DNA of 64,000 nt from assembly GCF_050627025.1 (NCBI RefSeq), contig NZ_CP192472.1; one strand, 5' to 3'. The position numbers were made by a program, and so were the translations under genes. Numbering within the stretch: the stretch's first letter is position 1; each line of letters starts with the position of its first letter. Below the pieces are notes generated by a model. It worked only from the letters and a program-made list of their open reading frames with translations. It made no database searches and had not been told where the DNA came from. Origin of the DNA: Variovorax paradoxus_P. GTDB lineage: Bacteria > Pseudomonadota > Gammaproteobacteria > Burkholderiales > Burkholderiaceae_C. Below are positions 48,419 through 56,792 of this stretch, piece by piece.

Positions 48419-49525
48419 ATGAAACTCGCCACCCTGAAGGACGGCTCGCGCGACGGCCAGCTCGTCGTCGTCTCGCGCGACCTTACGCTCGCCCACTACG
48501 CCACCGGCATTGCCAGTCGGCTGCAGCAGGTGCTGGACGACTGGGGTTTCATGAGCCCTCAGCTGCAAGACCTGTACGACGCGCTGAACAACGGCCGCGC
48601 CCGCCATTCTTTTCCGTTCGATCCCTCGATGTGCATGGCGCCGCTGCCGCGCGCCTACCAGTGGGCCGACGGCTCGGCGTACCTGAACCACGTCGAGCTG
48701 GTGCGCAAGGCGCGCAACGCGGAAGTGCCTGAAAGCTTCTACCAGGACCCGCTGATGTACCAGGGCGGCAGCGACGACTTTCTTGGCCCGACGGACGACA
48801 TCGTGGTGCCGAGCGAAGCGATGGGCATCGACTTCGAGGCCGAGATTGCGGTGGTTACCGGCGACGTGAAGATGGGCGCCACGCCCGACCAGGCGCTCGA
48901 TGGCATTCGCCTGGTGATGCTCGCCAACGACGTGAGCCTGCGCAACCTGATTCCGGCCGAGTTGGCCAAGGGCTTCGGCTTCTTCCAGAGCAAGCCTGCC
49001 ACGGCGTTCAGCCCCGTGGCCGTGACGCTCGACGAAATTGGCGAGGCCTGGCAGAACGGCCGCGTGCACCTCACGCTGCAAAGCAGCTGGAACGGCCGCA
49101 AGGTCGGCATGTGCGACGCCGGGCCGGAAATGACTTTTCACTTCGGCCAGCTGATTGCCCACATCGCCAAGACCCGCAACGTGCGCGCGGGCAGCATCGT
49201 CGGCAGCGGCACCGTGAGCAACAAGGGCGTGGAAAAGAACGGCCGCATGGATTGGCCCAAAGGCTATTCGTGCATTGCCGAGAAGCGCTGCATCGAAACC
49301 ATCCAGGGCGGCGAGCCCGTGACCGAGTTCATGAAGTTCGGCGACACCATCCGTATCGAGATGAAGGGGCTCGACGGCCGCTCGCTGTTCGGCGCGATCG
49401 ACCAGGAGGTGGTTTCGGTGGCGGGGCGGCCGAAGGTGGCGCCGGTGTCGCTGGTCAACTCGCAGGATGGGCAGGCTGGGCAGGCTGGGCAGGCCGATCA
49501 GGCCGGGGACGCGGCGGAAGACTGA
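48419..49525 (+). CDS. Fumarylacetoacetate hydrolase (FAH) family protein
   Basis: A 368-residue FAH-superfamily hydrolase/decarboxylase. Visible features: MKLATLKDGSRDGQLVVVSRDL at the start, DPLMYQGGSDDFLGP, metal-binding GIDFEAEIAVVTGD (acidic ligands), LANDVSLRNLIP, SKPATAFSPVAV and SGTVSNKG. It probably cleaves a carbon-carbon bond in a dicarbonyl acid from aromatic catabolism. The substrate is not determined. The last 20 residues are low complexity (GQAGQAGQADQAG), encoded by 9-base repeats at 49469-49511, and lie outside the fold. It is divergent from the DUF3108 gene. Confidence 0.88.
   Translation: MKLATLKDGSRDGQLVVVSRDLTLAHYATGIASRLQQVLDDWGFMSPQLQDLYDALNNGRARHSFPFDPSMCMAPLPRAYQWADGSAYLNHVELVRKARNAEVPESFYQDPLMYQGGSDDFLGPTDDIVVPSEAMGIDFEAEIAVVTGDVKMGATPDQALDGIRLVMLANDVSLRNLIPAELAKGFGFFQSKPATAFSPVAVTLDEIGEAWQNGRVHLTLQSSWNGRKVGMCDAGPEMTFHFGQLIAHIAKTRNVRAGSIVGSGTVSNKGVEKNGRMDWPKGYSCIAEKRCIETIQGGEPVTEFMKFGDTIRIEMKGLDGRSLFGAIDQEVVSVAGRPKVAPVSLVNSQDGQAGQAGQADQAGDAAED
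49469..49511. repeat. 9-base tandem repeat in the FAH gene 3' end
   Basis: Units GGGCAGGCT recur about four to five times with drift (GGGCAGGCT, GGGCAGGCC, GATCAGGCC). They encode GQAGQAGQADQAG. Unit length is a multiple of three, so copy-number change would keep the frame. Confidence 0.75.
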
Positions 49526-49552
49526 GGCGGCAAGCAGGCTTTACGCGCTCAC

Positions 49553-50332
49553 TCACGGCGGCGCGGCGAGCAGCAGCTCTTTCTGGGACCGAATCCCCAG
49601 CCGCCGGAACGCGCGGTACTGGTGGGTGCGCACCGTCGTCAGTTCAATCCCGATTTCGCGCGCCGCCTGCTTGGCGGTGCTGCCGGCCATCAGGTGCCCG
49701 ATGACCTCGCGCTCCCGCAAGCTCAAGGTCAGCAGACGCGAAGCCAGGGGTGGCGCCACCGTTTGGCGGGCCGCCGCCGCGCTGCGGCCGTGGGCCATGG
49801 TGGCCTCGGCCAGGAGGGTGGCGTGGCCTTCGATTGCCGCGAAGTCGCGCTCGTCGAATTCGGCTTGCGCCAGGCTTCGGTAGAAGCTCACCGCCACGCG
49901 CTGGCCAGTGGGCGTAAGCAGCAGTACAGATGCACGTTCGCGAATGCCCACGTCGCCGTAGCAGGCGGCGCGGTAGGCGGGGTCGGCCACCTCTTCGGCG
50001 CGCTGGTGGCCCAGCCACAGCTGCGCCCGCTTGGGCAGTTTGCGCTTTGCGAGCCATGTCATGTTGGGGTCGAGCAAGTCGAAGCGCTGCGCCACATAGC
50101 GCTCGGCGGTGCGTTCGGCCGTGGTGCCATAGCTGCTGGCTGCCGACACGGCCTCGATGCGGCCGGTGGCATCGACCGCGAACACGGTGCAGAAGGTCAC
50201 GGGCATCACGCGGTGCATGGCCGAGAGGCAACTGGCTGCGAGCTGCTGCGTGCCGATGCCTGCCAGCACGTCGCGGACGATGGCTGCGGACAGCGCAGTG
50301 TCGGCAGCGGGTTGAATGCGCCAGCGTCTCAT
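49553..50332 (-). CDS. LuxR-family transcriptional regulator
   Basis: A 259-residue regulator. The N-terminal 180 residues form a GAF/autoinducer-like sensor (FCTVFAVDATGRIEAV, RASVLLLTPTGQRVAVSFYRS). The C-terminal LuxR helix-turn-helix is at about 195-250 (LTLSLREREVIGHLMAGSTAKQAAREIGIELTTVRTHQYRAFRRLGI). No receiver domain is present, so it is not a two-component regulator. It is divergent from the flavin monooxygenase operon with about 80 bases between starts. An inverted repeat at 50358-50375 in that gap is a candidate binding site. Ligand unknown, probably the operon's aromatic substrate. Confidence 0.88.
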   Translation of the reverse strand: MRRWRIQPAADTALSAAIVRDVLAGIGTQQLAASCLSAMHRVMPVTFCTVFAVDATGRIEAVSAASSYGTTAERTAERYVAQRFDLLDPNMTWLAKRKLPKRAQLWLGHQRAEEVADPAYRAACYGDVGIRERASVLLLTPTGQRVAVSFYRSLAQAEFDERDFAAIEGHATLLAEATMAHGRSAAAARQTVAPPLASRLLTLSLREREVIGHLMAGSTAKQAAREIGIELTTVRTHQYRAFRRLGIRSQKELLLAAPP

Positions 50333-50357
50333 GGGGCAACCAGGCTAGGGTAAATAC

Positions 50358-50375
50358 GTCGTACAAAGTTACGAC
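50358..50375. promoter_or_regulatory. Inverted repeat in the LuxR / monooxygenase divergent promoter
   Basis: GTCGTA-CAAAGT-TACGAC is a perfect 6-6-6 dyad of 18 bases, the size of a LuxR-type box. It is centred about 35 bases upstream of the LuxR start and 45 upstream of the monooxygenase start. It is a strong candidate for the LuxR binding site; binding itself is inferred. Confidence 0.6.
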
Positions 50376-50411
50376 AAAGACCGTGGCCCCGCATCGGGAC
50401 AATCCCGCTGC

Positions 50412-52166
50412 ATGACCACCTCCACCGCTGCCGATGCCGCGACCGGCCCCGTGCCACCCCCGGGAAGCGCGAGCGCGCTGCCGCCTTCGGTGGGTGCCTT
50501 TCACTACACGCGCTACAAGCCGTGGACGCCGCCGCTCGCGCAGGGCGGCGCGGAGCCGGGCCGCCATCCGGTGGTGATTGCGGGCGGCGGCCCGGTCGGC
50601 ATGGCGCTGGCACTGGGGCTTGCGAACCATGGCGTGCGCTGCGTGGTGCTCGAGGCGGACGACACGGTGTGCGTAGGCAGCCGCGCGGCCTGCATTTCGC
50701 GCCGCAGCCTGGAGATCATGGAGCGGCTCGGAGTGCTTCCGGCGTTCATGGCCAAGGGCCTGCCATGGACCGGCGGGCGCAGCTTCTACAAGACGGCCGA
50801 GGTCTTCCGCTTCGAGATGCCGCACGACGAGCGGCAGAAGCTGCCGCCGATGATCAACCTGGAGCAGTACTACGCCGAGCACTATCTGCTGGAAGAGATC
50901 TTTCGCCGCAACGAAGCGGAGCCGGGGCTCATCGACGTTCGCTGGGGCACCGAGCTCACCGGCATTGCGCAAGACGATGACGGCGTGACGCTGGAGGTGC
51001 GCAATGCAGAGGGCGCCTACCGGATGCAAGGCCAATGGCTCGCGGCCTGCGACGGCGGCCAGAGCTTCGTTCGCAAGGCACTGGGGCTTTCGCTGGAGGG
51101 CACGGGCTACGAGGGGCGCTACGTCATCATCGACATCGAACTGCACAGCGAACACCCGACCGAGCGGCGCGCATGGTTCGATCCGCCGTGGAACCCGGGC
51201 TCGACGGTGCTGATGCACCGGCAGCCCGACGACATCTGGCGCATCGACTACCAGCTGCGCGCAGGCCCGCGCACCGAAGAAGCACTCACGCCGGCCGCGG
51301 TGGCCGAATTTGTGCAGCGCCATCTGGACGCCATCGGCGAGGGCCACCTGCCGTGGAAGACGGTGTGGACTTCGGTCTACCGTGCGGGCGCGATGACGCT
51401 CGAAAGCTATCGGCATGGCCGCGTTCTCTTCGCCGGAAACGCGGCGCATGCCATGCCCATCTTCGGCGTGCGAGGCCTCAATTCGGGCTTCGACGATGCG
51501 GACAACCTTGCCTGGAAGCTCGCGTTCGTGGCACGCGGTCTTTCGGACGCAGCGTTGCTCGACTCGTATTCGCAAGAGCGCATCGAGGCCTTTCATGTGA
51601 ATGCCGAGAACGCGATGCGCAGCACCGAATTCATGTCGCCGCCTTCGCGTGGTTTCGACCTGATGCGCGAAGCCGCGCTGTCGCTGTCGCAAACGCACCG
51701 TGGCATTGCGCAACTGATCAATCCGCGGCAGACGCAAGCCGTGCGCTATGCGGCTTCGGCGCTGTCCAGCGAAGGCGACGCGTTGCCCTCAGGTCCGCTG
51801 CCGGGCGAAGTGATGGCCGAGCAGCAACTCGAGCAGGGCCATCTGACGGACTGGATTGGCCCGGTTTTCACATTGCTCGTGCTGCGGCCCGAAGCCGGCA
51901 CTGCGCTGTTGCCTGAAGACGCCGGGGTGCTGGCTCAGCGCGCCGAGCTGCCGTTCGCGGTTCGCGTCATTGCGGGCATGGGCATCGACGGCGCCGATGC
52001 GCATGCGGACGCCGCAGTTTTCGAGGCCCTGGGCGCGCGCGATGGCGCCTTCTATCTGCTGCGGCCCGACGGCCATGTGGCCGCGCGCTGGCAGCGCCTG
52101 ACGGCTGGCGTGTTGGCCAGCGCACTGAACCGCGCCGCAGCCGCCCTCAAGGAGATTGCCGCATGA
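50412..52166 (+). CDS. FAD-dependent monooxygenase (PheA/TfdB/MhpA-like aromatic hydroxylase)
   Basis: A 584-residue group A flavoprotein monooxygenase. The FAD dinucleotide motif VIAGGGPVGMALALGLANHGVRCVVLE lies near residues 55-81. The DG motif is WLAACDGGQSFVRKALG, and the second FAD motif reads VLFAGNAAHAMPIFGVRGLNSGFDDADNLAWKLAFV. In this motif the usual Asp of GDAAH is Asn (Asn343). A C-terminal thioredoxin-like region (about 430-580) completes the phenol-hydroxylase-like layout. It probably hydroxylates an aromatic acid or phenol using NAD(P)H. It is coupled by ATGA overlap to a DUF2783 gene and followed by a Bug receptor gene. Confidence 0.9.
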   Translation: MTTSTAADAATGPVPPPGSASALPPSVGAFHYTRYKPWTPPLAQGGAEPGRHPVVIAGGGPVGMALALGLANHGVRCVVLEADDTVCVGSRAACISRRSLEIMERLGVLPAFMAKGLPWTGGRSFYKTAEVFRFEMPHDERQKLPPMINLEQYYAEHYLLEEIFRRNEAEPGLIDVRWGTELTGIAQDDDGVTLEVRNAEGAYRMQGQWLAACDGGQSFVRKALGLSLEGTGYEGRYVIIDIELHSEHPTERRAWFDPPWNPGSTVLMHRQPDDIWRIDYQLRAGPRTEEALTPAAVAEFVQRHLDAIGEGHLPWKTVWTSVYRAGAMTLESYRHGRVLFAGNAAHAMPIFGVRGLNSGFDDADNLAWKLAFVARGLSDAALLDSYSQERIEAFHVNAENAMRSTEFMSPPSRGFDLMREAALSLSQTHRGIAQLINPRQTQAVRYAASALSSEGDALPSGPLPGEVMAEQQLEQGHLTDWIGPVFTLLVLRPEAGTALLPEDAGVLAQRAELPFAVRVIAGMGIDGADAHADAAVFEALGARDGAFYLLRPDGHVAARWQRLTAGVLASALNRAAAALKEIAA

Positions 52167-52393
52167 CGATGTCGCTCGACCCCGATGCGCGCGACCGCAT
52201 TTATGCAGAATGCGCACGCGCCATTACTGAAGCCGGAACGGAGCGCGAATCTCTGTTTCTCTCGCGGCTTGCGCTGCTGCTGTTCGAGCAGGTTGGCGAC
52301 GAAGCACGCTGTCGCCGCGCATTGGCAGACGCGCTGGAGGCGCTGCCCGTACCATCGCTGTCCGCAACCCAACCACAACAAACCGGAGACTGA
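52163..52393 (+). CDS. DUF2783 family small protein
   Basis: A 76-residue helical protein: LDPDARDRIYAECARAITEAGTERESLFLSRLALLLFEQVGDEARCRRALADAL. It matches the DUF2783 type, which is usually encoded right after aromatic-ring flavin monooxygenases. The ATG overlaps the monooxygenase TGA by four bases, so the two are translationally coupled. The role is unknown; an accessory or stabilising role for the monooxygenase is a guess from context. Confidence 0.85.
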   Translation: MTMSLDPDARDRIYAECARAITEAGTERESLFLSRLALLLFEQVGDEARCRRALADALEALPVPSLSATQPQQTGD

Positions 52394-52398
52394 TCCCT

Positions 52399-53373
52399 AT
52401 GGACCGCCGCACTCTTCTCGCCACGCTCGCTTCGGGCGCCGCCATGGCCGCAACCCCGTTTGCCCGCGCGCAGGAATACCCCTCGCAACTCATCAAGTGG
52501 GTGGTGCCCTATCCCGCAGGCGGCGGCACCGACGTGATTGCGCGCACCCTCGCCGAGGCCATGCGCCAGACCTTGGGCCAGCAGATCGTCATCGACAACC
52601 GGCCCGGCGCTTCGACCAACATCGGCGCCGACCTTGTCGCGAAGAGCAAGCCGGACGGCTATACCGTGATGTCGGCCGACAACGCCGTGCTGGCCTTCAA
52701 CGAACACCTGTTCGGCAAGCTGCCATTCAACCCCGAAAAAGACTTCACCTACATCGGGGCGATCGGCAAGTTTCCGCTGGCGCTGGTGGTCCACCCGGAC
52801 TTTCCGGCCAAGAACTTCAAGGAGTTCCTGGCCTATGTGAAGGCCAACCCGGGCAAGGTCAACTACGCCTCGCCGGGCAACGGCTCGCCGCATCACCTGG
52901 CAATGGAAATGTTCAAGGTGCGCACCGGCACCTTCATCACGCACATTCCCTACCGCGGTGCGGCGCCTGCAATGGCCGACGTGATGGGCGGGCAGGTGCC
53001 GTGCATGTTCCTGGACCTGGCCTCGGGCCTGCCGATCATGCAGGGCAACAAGGTGCGCGTTCTCGCCATTGGCTCCGGCGCCCGCAACAAACTGCTGCCC
53101 AACGTGCCGACGCTTGCAGAAGTGGGCGTACCCAACACCGAGGTGTTCGCTTTCCAGGGCGTGCTTGGCCCGGCCGGTCTTCCGCCTGCAGCTGTGGCCA
53201 AGCTCAACGGCGACCTGAATCGGGCCTTCAGCACGGCCGCGGTGCAAAAGCGTTTCGACGATTTCGGCATGGAAGCCATGCCGGGAACGCCGGCGCAGTT
53301 CGAAGCGCTGGCGCGCGCCGAGTCGAAGCGCTGGGGACCGATCATCAAGCAGGCCGGCATCAAGCTGGACTGA
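52399..53373 (+). CDS. Bug/TctC-family tripartite tricarboxylate transporter receptor
   Basis: A 324-residue periplasmic binding protein of the Bug family. A Tat-like signal (MDRRTLLATLASGAAMAATPFARA) is followed by KWVVPYPAGGGTDVIARTLAEAM, VIDNRPGASTNIGADLVAKSKPDGYT and PFNPEKDFTYIGAIG. The later HIPYRGAAPAMADVMGGQV stretch is also typical. These features are unmistakable for the group. Bug proteins bind carboxylated or aromatic acids. The TctA/TctB membrane partners are absent, which is common for Bug genes in Burkholderiales. It is the third gene of the monooxygenase operon, 5 bases after the DUF2783 gene. Confidence 0.93.
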   Translation: MDRRTLLATLASGAAMAATPFARAQEYPSQLIKWVVPYPAGGGTDVIARTLAEAMRQTLGQQIVIDNRPGASTNIGADLVAKSKPDGYTVMSADNAVLAFNEHLFGKLPFNPEKDFTYIGAIGKFPLALVVHPDFPAKNFKEFLAYVKANPGKVNYASPGNGSPHHLAMEMFKVRTGTFITHIPYRGAAPAMADVMGGQVPCMFLDLASGLPIMQGNKVRVLAIGSGARNKLLPNVPTLAEVGVPNTEVFAFQGVLGPAGLPPAAVAKLNGDLNRAFSTAAVQKRFDDFGMEAMPGTPAQFEALARAESKRWGPIIKQAGIKLD

Positions 53374-53407
53374 GGGTCTGCGCGGGCGCACGCGGCGCCG
53401 GGGCGAG

Positions 53408-54613
53408 CTATTTTTTCGAGCCGTCTTCCAGAACGTGCTCGTCGCGTTGCAGCTCGCCGTTCTCGTCCCAGCTGCGCTCGCGCGTCACGCGGCCCTTGGC
53501 GTCGAAGCTCGATTCCGCAAGAAGCGTTCCTTTCTCGCTGAACCGCTGGTGCTTGCCGACCGGCACCTGCCGGCCGCGCCCCGTTACCAGGTAGCGGCCG
53601 TGCGCGGCACGCTGCCCGCTTTCATAAAACTCGGTGATGTCCACCGCGCGTGCATCGCCCGAACCGCTGTAGACAGATTTGCTGCGGGGCTGTCCATTGA
53701 GGTAGTAGCTGTCGTGCCGTACCGGTTGGCCGGCAGGGTTCCAGCGCTGGTCACGGATCAGCGATCCTTTTTCGGAGAATTCCTGCTCGCGCTGCCGCAC
53801 CGCGTTGCGTTCGATCAGCAGCCATACCGTTTCGCGGCGCTTCACGCCTTCGGATGAAAAGTGGCGCTCGGTGCGCTGGTTGCCGACGATCTCGTCTTGC
53901 ACCGAGGGCTTGCCGTTGTCATAGAAGTCTTGCGACCGCACGCGCTTGCCGAGCATGTAAGAAAGCCGCGAACGCAGGAAACCCCGTGCATCGAAAAGCT
54001 GGACCTGCGAGGGCCCGCCTATAAACCCGCACAGCTGGGCATCGTCGGCCGCGGGAGCGAGCATGGCAGTTTCGCCGCAGCGTAGCGCCGACAGCTGGCC
54101 GCGCTCGGTGAACTCGACAAAGGCGCGGTCGGTTCCGGTGCTGGGATAGAAAGTGACGCGGCGCAGCCGGCCACCGGGGTAGAAGCTGCGAACCAGCCCG
54201 CGTTCCTGGCCGTCGTCGTAAGTGGCTTCGCGCAGCACCTGCCCCTCGGGCCCGAACTCGCGGGCCAGGCCCTGGATGTTCCCGCTGGTATTGAGGATGT
54301 GCTCCCTGGCGAGCTTGCCTTTCTCGTAGAAGCGCGCGAGACCGTTGAAGACGCCGTTCTGCACCTGCTGCTCGCGCTGAGGCTCGCCGCTCGCCCGGTC
54401 CTTGCAGCGCATGAGTCCTGTTGCGCCGAGGAACGTGCTGCCGTCGGAGGGGTTCACGCGGCGGCCGTTGAGCTCGCATTCGACTGCGGCATGTGCTGCG
54501 CCGGGGGTGAAGAGCGGGAAGAGCGTGAAGAGCGCGACGAGCCACGCAGCTGCGCCAACCCCTGAGCAGGAGGGTGCGAGCCGGCTCGCAGCGGCCCCGC
54601 GCCGGCGGATCAT
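53408..54613 (-). CDS. Exported YwqK/MORN-like repeat protein
   Basis: A 401-residue exported protein with a signal peptide ending in PGAAHA. The rest is a series of YwqK-type antitoxin/MORN-variant repeats: NGVFNGLARFYEKGKLARE, EFGPEGQVLREATYDDGQERGLVRSF, FYDNGKPSVQDEI, FSEKGSLIRDQRWNPAGQP, YYLNGQPRSKSVY, FYESGQRAAHGRY, FSEKGTLLAESSFDAKGRV and WDENGELQRDEHV. This fold is found in many surface or periplasmic proteins. Despite the family name no toxin gene is nearby. The start ATG (54613) overlaps the VOC gene stop (54610-54612). Confidence 0.83.
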   Translation of the reverse strand: MIRRRGAAASRLAPSCSGVGAAAWLVALFTLFPLFTPGAAHAAVECELNGRRVNPSDGSTFLGATGLMRCKDRASGEPQREQQVQNGVFNGLARFYEKGKLAREHILNTSGNIQGLAREFGPEGQVLREATYDDGQERGLVRSFYPGGRLRRVTFYPSTGTDRAFVEFTERGQLSALRCGETAMLAPAADDAQLCGFIGGPSQVQLFDARGFLRSRLSYMLGKRVRSQDFYDNGKPSVQDEIVGNQRTERHFSSEGVKRRETVWLLIERNAVRQREQEFSEKGSLIRDQRWNPAGQPVRHDSYYLNGQPRSKSVYSGSGDARAVDITEFYESGQRAAHGRYLVTGRGRQVPVGKHQRFSEKGTLLAESSFDAKGRVTRERSWDENGELQRDEHVLEDGSKK

Positions 54614-55023
54614 TTGTCGTACAGCGCGGCGAGCGAACGGAACCCCTTGACCTCGATCGGATTGCCGAAGGGGTCGCAGAAGAACATGGTCCATTGCTCG
54701 CCCGGCTGCCCCTCGAAACGCACCTGGGGTTCCAGCACGAAGTCGGTGTTTGCGGCTTTCAGCCGCTCTGCAAGCGCCTTCCAGTCGGGCAAGGCGAGCA
54801 CGATGCCGAAGTGCGGCATGGGCACCATTGCGTTGCCGACCTGGCCGGTGCGCGTGGTGGCGAAGGGTTCGCCCAGGTGCAGCGAGATCTGGTGGCCGAA
54901 AAAGTCGAAGTCGACCCAGGTGTCGGTGCTGCGGCCCTCGGCGCATCCGAGGACATTTCCGTAGAAGCGGCGGGCCGCATCGAGGTCGCGAACGTGAAAG
55001 GCAAGATGGAAGATGCTCTGCAT
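54610..55023 (-). CDS. VOC-family (glyoxalase/dioxygenase-fold) protein
   Basis: A 137-residue vicinal-oxygen-chelate protein with two beta-alpha-beta-beta-beta repeats: IFHLAFHVRDLDAARRFYGNVLGC, then FDFFGHQISLHLGEP, PMPHFGIVLALPDWKALAERL and TMFFCDPFGNPIEVKGF. Candidate metal ligands are His in AFHV, His in PHFG, and Glu in NPIEV. The typical end DPFGNPIEVKGF is seen in glyoxalase-like dioxygenases. Substrate unknown. Its stop overlaps the start of the YwqK-like gene. Confidence 0.9.
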   Translation of the reverse strand: MQSIFHLAFHVRDLDAARRFYGNVLGCAEGRSTDTWVDFDFFGHQISLHLGEPFATTRTGQVGNAMVPMPHFGIVLALPDWKALAERLKAANTDFVLEPQVRFEGQPGEQWTMFFCDPFGNPIEVKGFRSLAALYDK

Positions 55024-55087
55024 GGTTCCGGATTATGGGCAGCGGTGCTGTGAGAATGCCGGACTTTCTTTCATCGTGGAGCAAGCC

Positions 55088-56326
55088 TTGCGGATACTCC
55101 GGACCCTCTTTGCGCCAGTGCGCAATTTCGATTTGAAAGCGCCTGCGCGTTCATGGTTTCTTTCTTGCCTGCCGCGCCTTGCGTTGGCAGGCGCTTGCTC
55201 CGTGCTTGCGGCCGCGGCGCATGCTGCCTGCCCGCCTTCGGCGATTGCCAGCCTTGGCAAACCGGGCTCGGCGGTCGGCCAGTGGAATGCGGTCGACCGC
55301 GGCCTGCTGTGGCGTGCCGACCGAGACGGGCGGACTTCGTGGCTCTATGGAACCATTCATCTCGGCCGGGCCGAGTGGGTGCGGCCAGGGCCCACGGTGC
55401 AAAAGGCGCTGGAGCAGAGCGACGCACTCGCGCTGGAACTCGATACGCGCGATCCGGCGACCATGCGCTCGATGACCCAGCCGGCAGACCCGGCGCTGGT
55501 GGCCCGGGTTCTGAGCGGCGCGCGTGCGCAACGGCTCGCCCGCCAGAACGAAGCGGCTTGCGTGCCGCCCGGAACCATGGAGGGGCTGCAGCCCATCTTG
55601 CAGGTCACGGCCCTGGCGGGGTTGGTGGCGCGGGCCGACGGCCTGTACCCCGAATTTGGCGTTGATGAGACGCTGACCGTTTCGGCCCGCAACAACAACA
55701 AGCCTGTGTTCGCCCTGGAAAGCGCGGCATCCCAGTTGAAGATGCTGACGGGTGATTCCGAAACCGAAGAGGCGGAACAGATCGACGCCGCCCTCGACGA
55801 GCTGGAGTCGGGCCAGCTGCGCGCGCAGATGAAAGAGCTGGCTGATGCCTGGGCCCGCGGTGACGCGGACAAGCTGGGCCGCTATCCCGAATGGTGCAAC
55901 TGCATCAACACGCCAGCCGAGCGGCGGCTGATGAAGCGCCTCCTCGACGATCGCAATCCGGGCCTGGCGGACGGCATCGAACGCATGCACGTGGGTGGGC
56001 GGCGCGTGTTTGCGGCCGTGGGTGCGCTGCACATGGTGGGGCCGCAAGGGCTGCCTGCGCTGTTGGCGGCGCGCGGGTTTACCGTTGCCGCGGTGCCGTT
56101 CTCGGCGCAGCCGCCGCTGGCGGTGCCCGCAGCGCCGACAGCGGCGCCCCCCAAGGCGGAAGGCCGGAACGTAAGAGGCGCTCGTAATTCCCGCAATACC
56201 CGCAATACCCGTGACGCCCGCGGCACGCGCAGCAGCCAGGCCGCCAAGAGCGGCGGCGCCAAGGGTTCCAAGGGCAGTGCCAAGCCCGCGCAACGCTCGC
56301 CCGCCACCAAGGGCAAACAGCGCTGA
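55088..56326 (+). CDS. TraB/GumN-family exported protein
   Basis: A 412-residue TraB/GumN-like protein with N-terminal signal sequence (LALAGACSVLAAAAHA). Hallmarks are SWLYGTIHLGRAEW near residue 80, SDALALELDTRDP, and VFAAVGALHMVGPQGLPALLAARGF near the end. The GTIH and GALH histidines likely bind metal. It then has an unstructured tail of about 60 residues rich in Asn, Arg, Thr, Lys and Ser (RNSRNTRNTRDARGTR). The TTG at 55088 has GGAG six bases upstream and is preferred to a GTG at 55076 or earlier starts. Function is unknown. It is divergent from the VOC gene. Confidence 0.84.
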   Translation: MRILRTLFAPVRNFDLKAPARSWFLSCLPRLALAGACSVLAAAAHAACPPSAIASLGKPGSAVGQWNAVDRGLLWRADRDGRTSWLYGTIHLGRAEWVRPGPTVQKALEQSDALALELDTRDPATMRSMTQPADPALVARVLSGARAQRLARQNEAACVPPGTMEGLQPILQVTALAGLVARADGLYPEFGVDETLTVSARNNNKPVFALESAASQLKMLTGDSETEEAEQIDAALDELESGQLRAQMKELADAWARGDADKLGRYPEWCNCINTPAERRLMKRLLDDRNPGLADGIERMHVGGRRVFAAVGALHMVGPQGLPALLAARGFTVAAVPFSAQPPLAVPAAPTAAPPKAEGRNVRGARNSRNTRNTRDARGTRSSQAAKSGGAKGSKGSAKPAQRSPATKGKQR

Positions 56327-56340
56327 TAATCGCGAACACC

Positions 56341-56712
56341 ATGCACCTGCTGCGCAACCACCCCCGCTTCCTCGGCCTTGTCGGCCGCTGGGCGCTGCTG
56401 TGGTTCGTGCTCTCGCTCGGGGTGGCGGTGGCGTCGCCCATCGTGCACCCTCAGGCTGTGGAACTGGTGTGTTCGAGCGTCGGTTCCGTCAAGGTGGTGG
56501 TTCACACCGAAGACGGCGTGCAGGAAGTGGGCGCCTCGCACATGGACTGCCCGCTGTGCGTGCTGACTGCCGCACCACCACCATCGGCGGATCCCGCTGG
56601 TTTCGATCTTCCCTTGCCACTGGGCCGCGTAGTCCAGTCGATTCCCGCCGCGCGCCTTGCCGCGGCCACCGCCGCGCCGTTACCTGCGCGCGGGCCGCCA
56701 GCCTTCTCCTGA
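56341..56712 (+). CDS. DUF2946 family exported protein (copper-linked)
   Basis: A 123-residue protein with an N-terminal hydrophobic segment (WALLWFVLSLGVAVASPIV). A CSSVG motif and a HMDCPLC motif near residue 73 are the Cys/His features that define DUF2946. Such proteins are often found beside TonB-dependent copper receptors in proteobacteria. That is the case here: a TonB receptor gene follows after 80 bases. A metal-relay or assembly role in the periplasm is inferred. It starts 14 bases after the TraB/GumN gene. Confidence 0.82.
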   Translation: MHLLRNHPRFLGLVGRWALLWFVLSLGVAVASPIVHPQAVELVCSSVGSVKVVVHTEDGVQEVGASHMDCPLCVLTAAPPPSADPAGFDLPLPLGRVVQSIPAARLAAATAAPLPARGPPAFS

Positions 56713-56792
56713 AACTCAAAACCGTAGCCGCATGCGCCGATCAACGGGTGCGTGCGGTCTGTCTGGCTTGAAGTTCGTGGAGCAGGTTTCCA

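Noticed and set aside
53408..54613. Toxin-antitoxin module
   Set aside because: The YwqK label alone suggested it, but the protein is exported and its neighbour is a VOC-fold enzyme, so there is no toxin.
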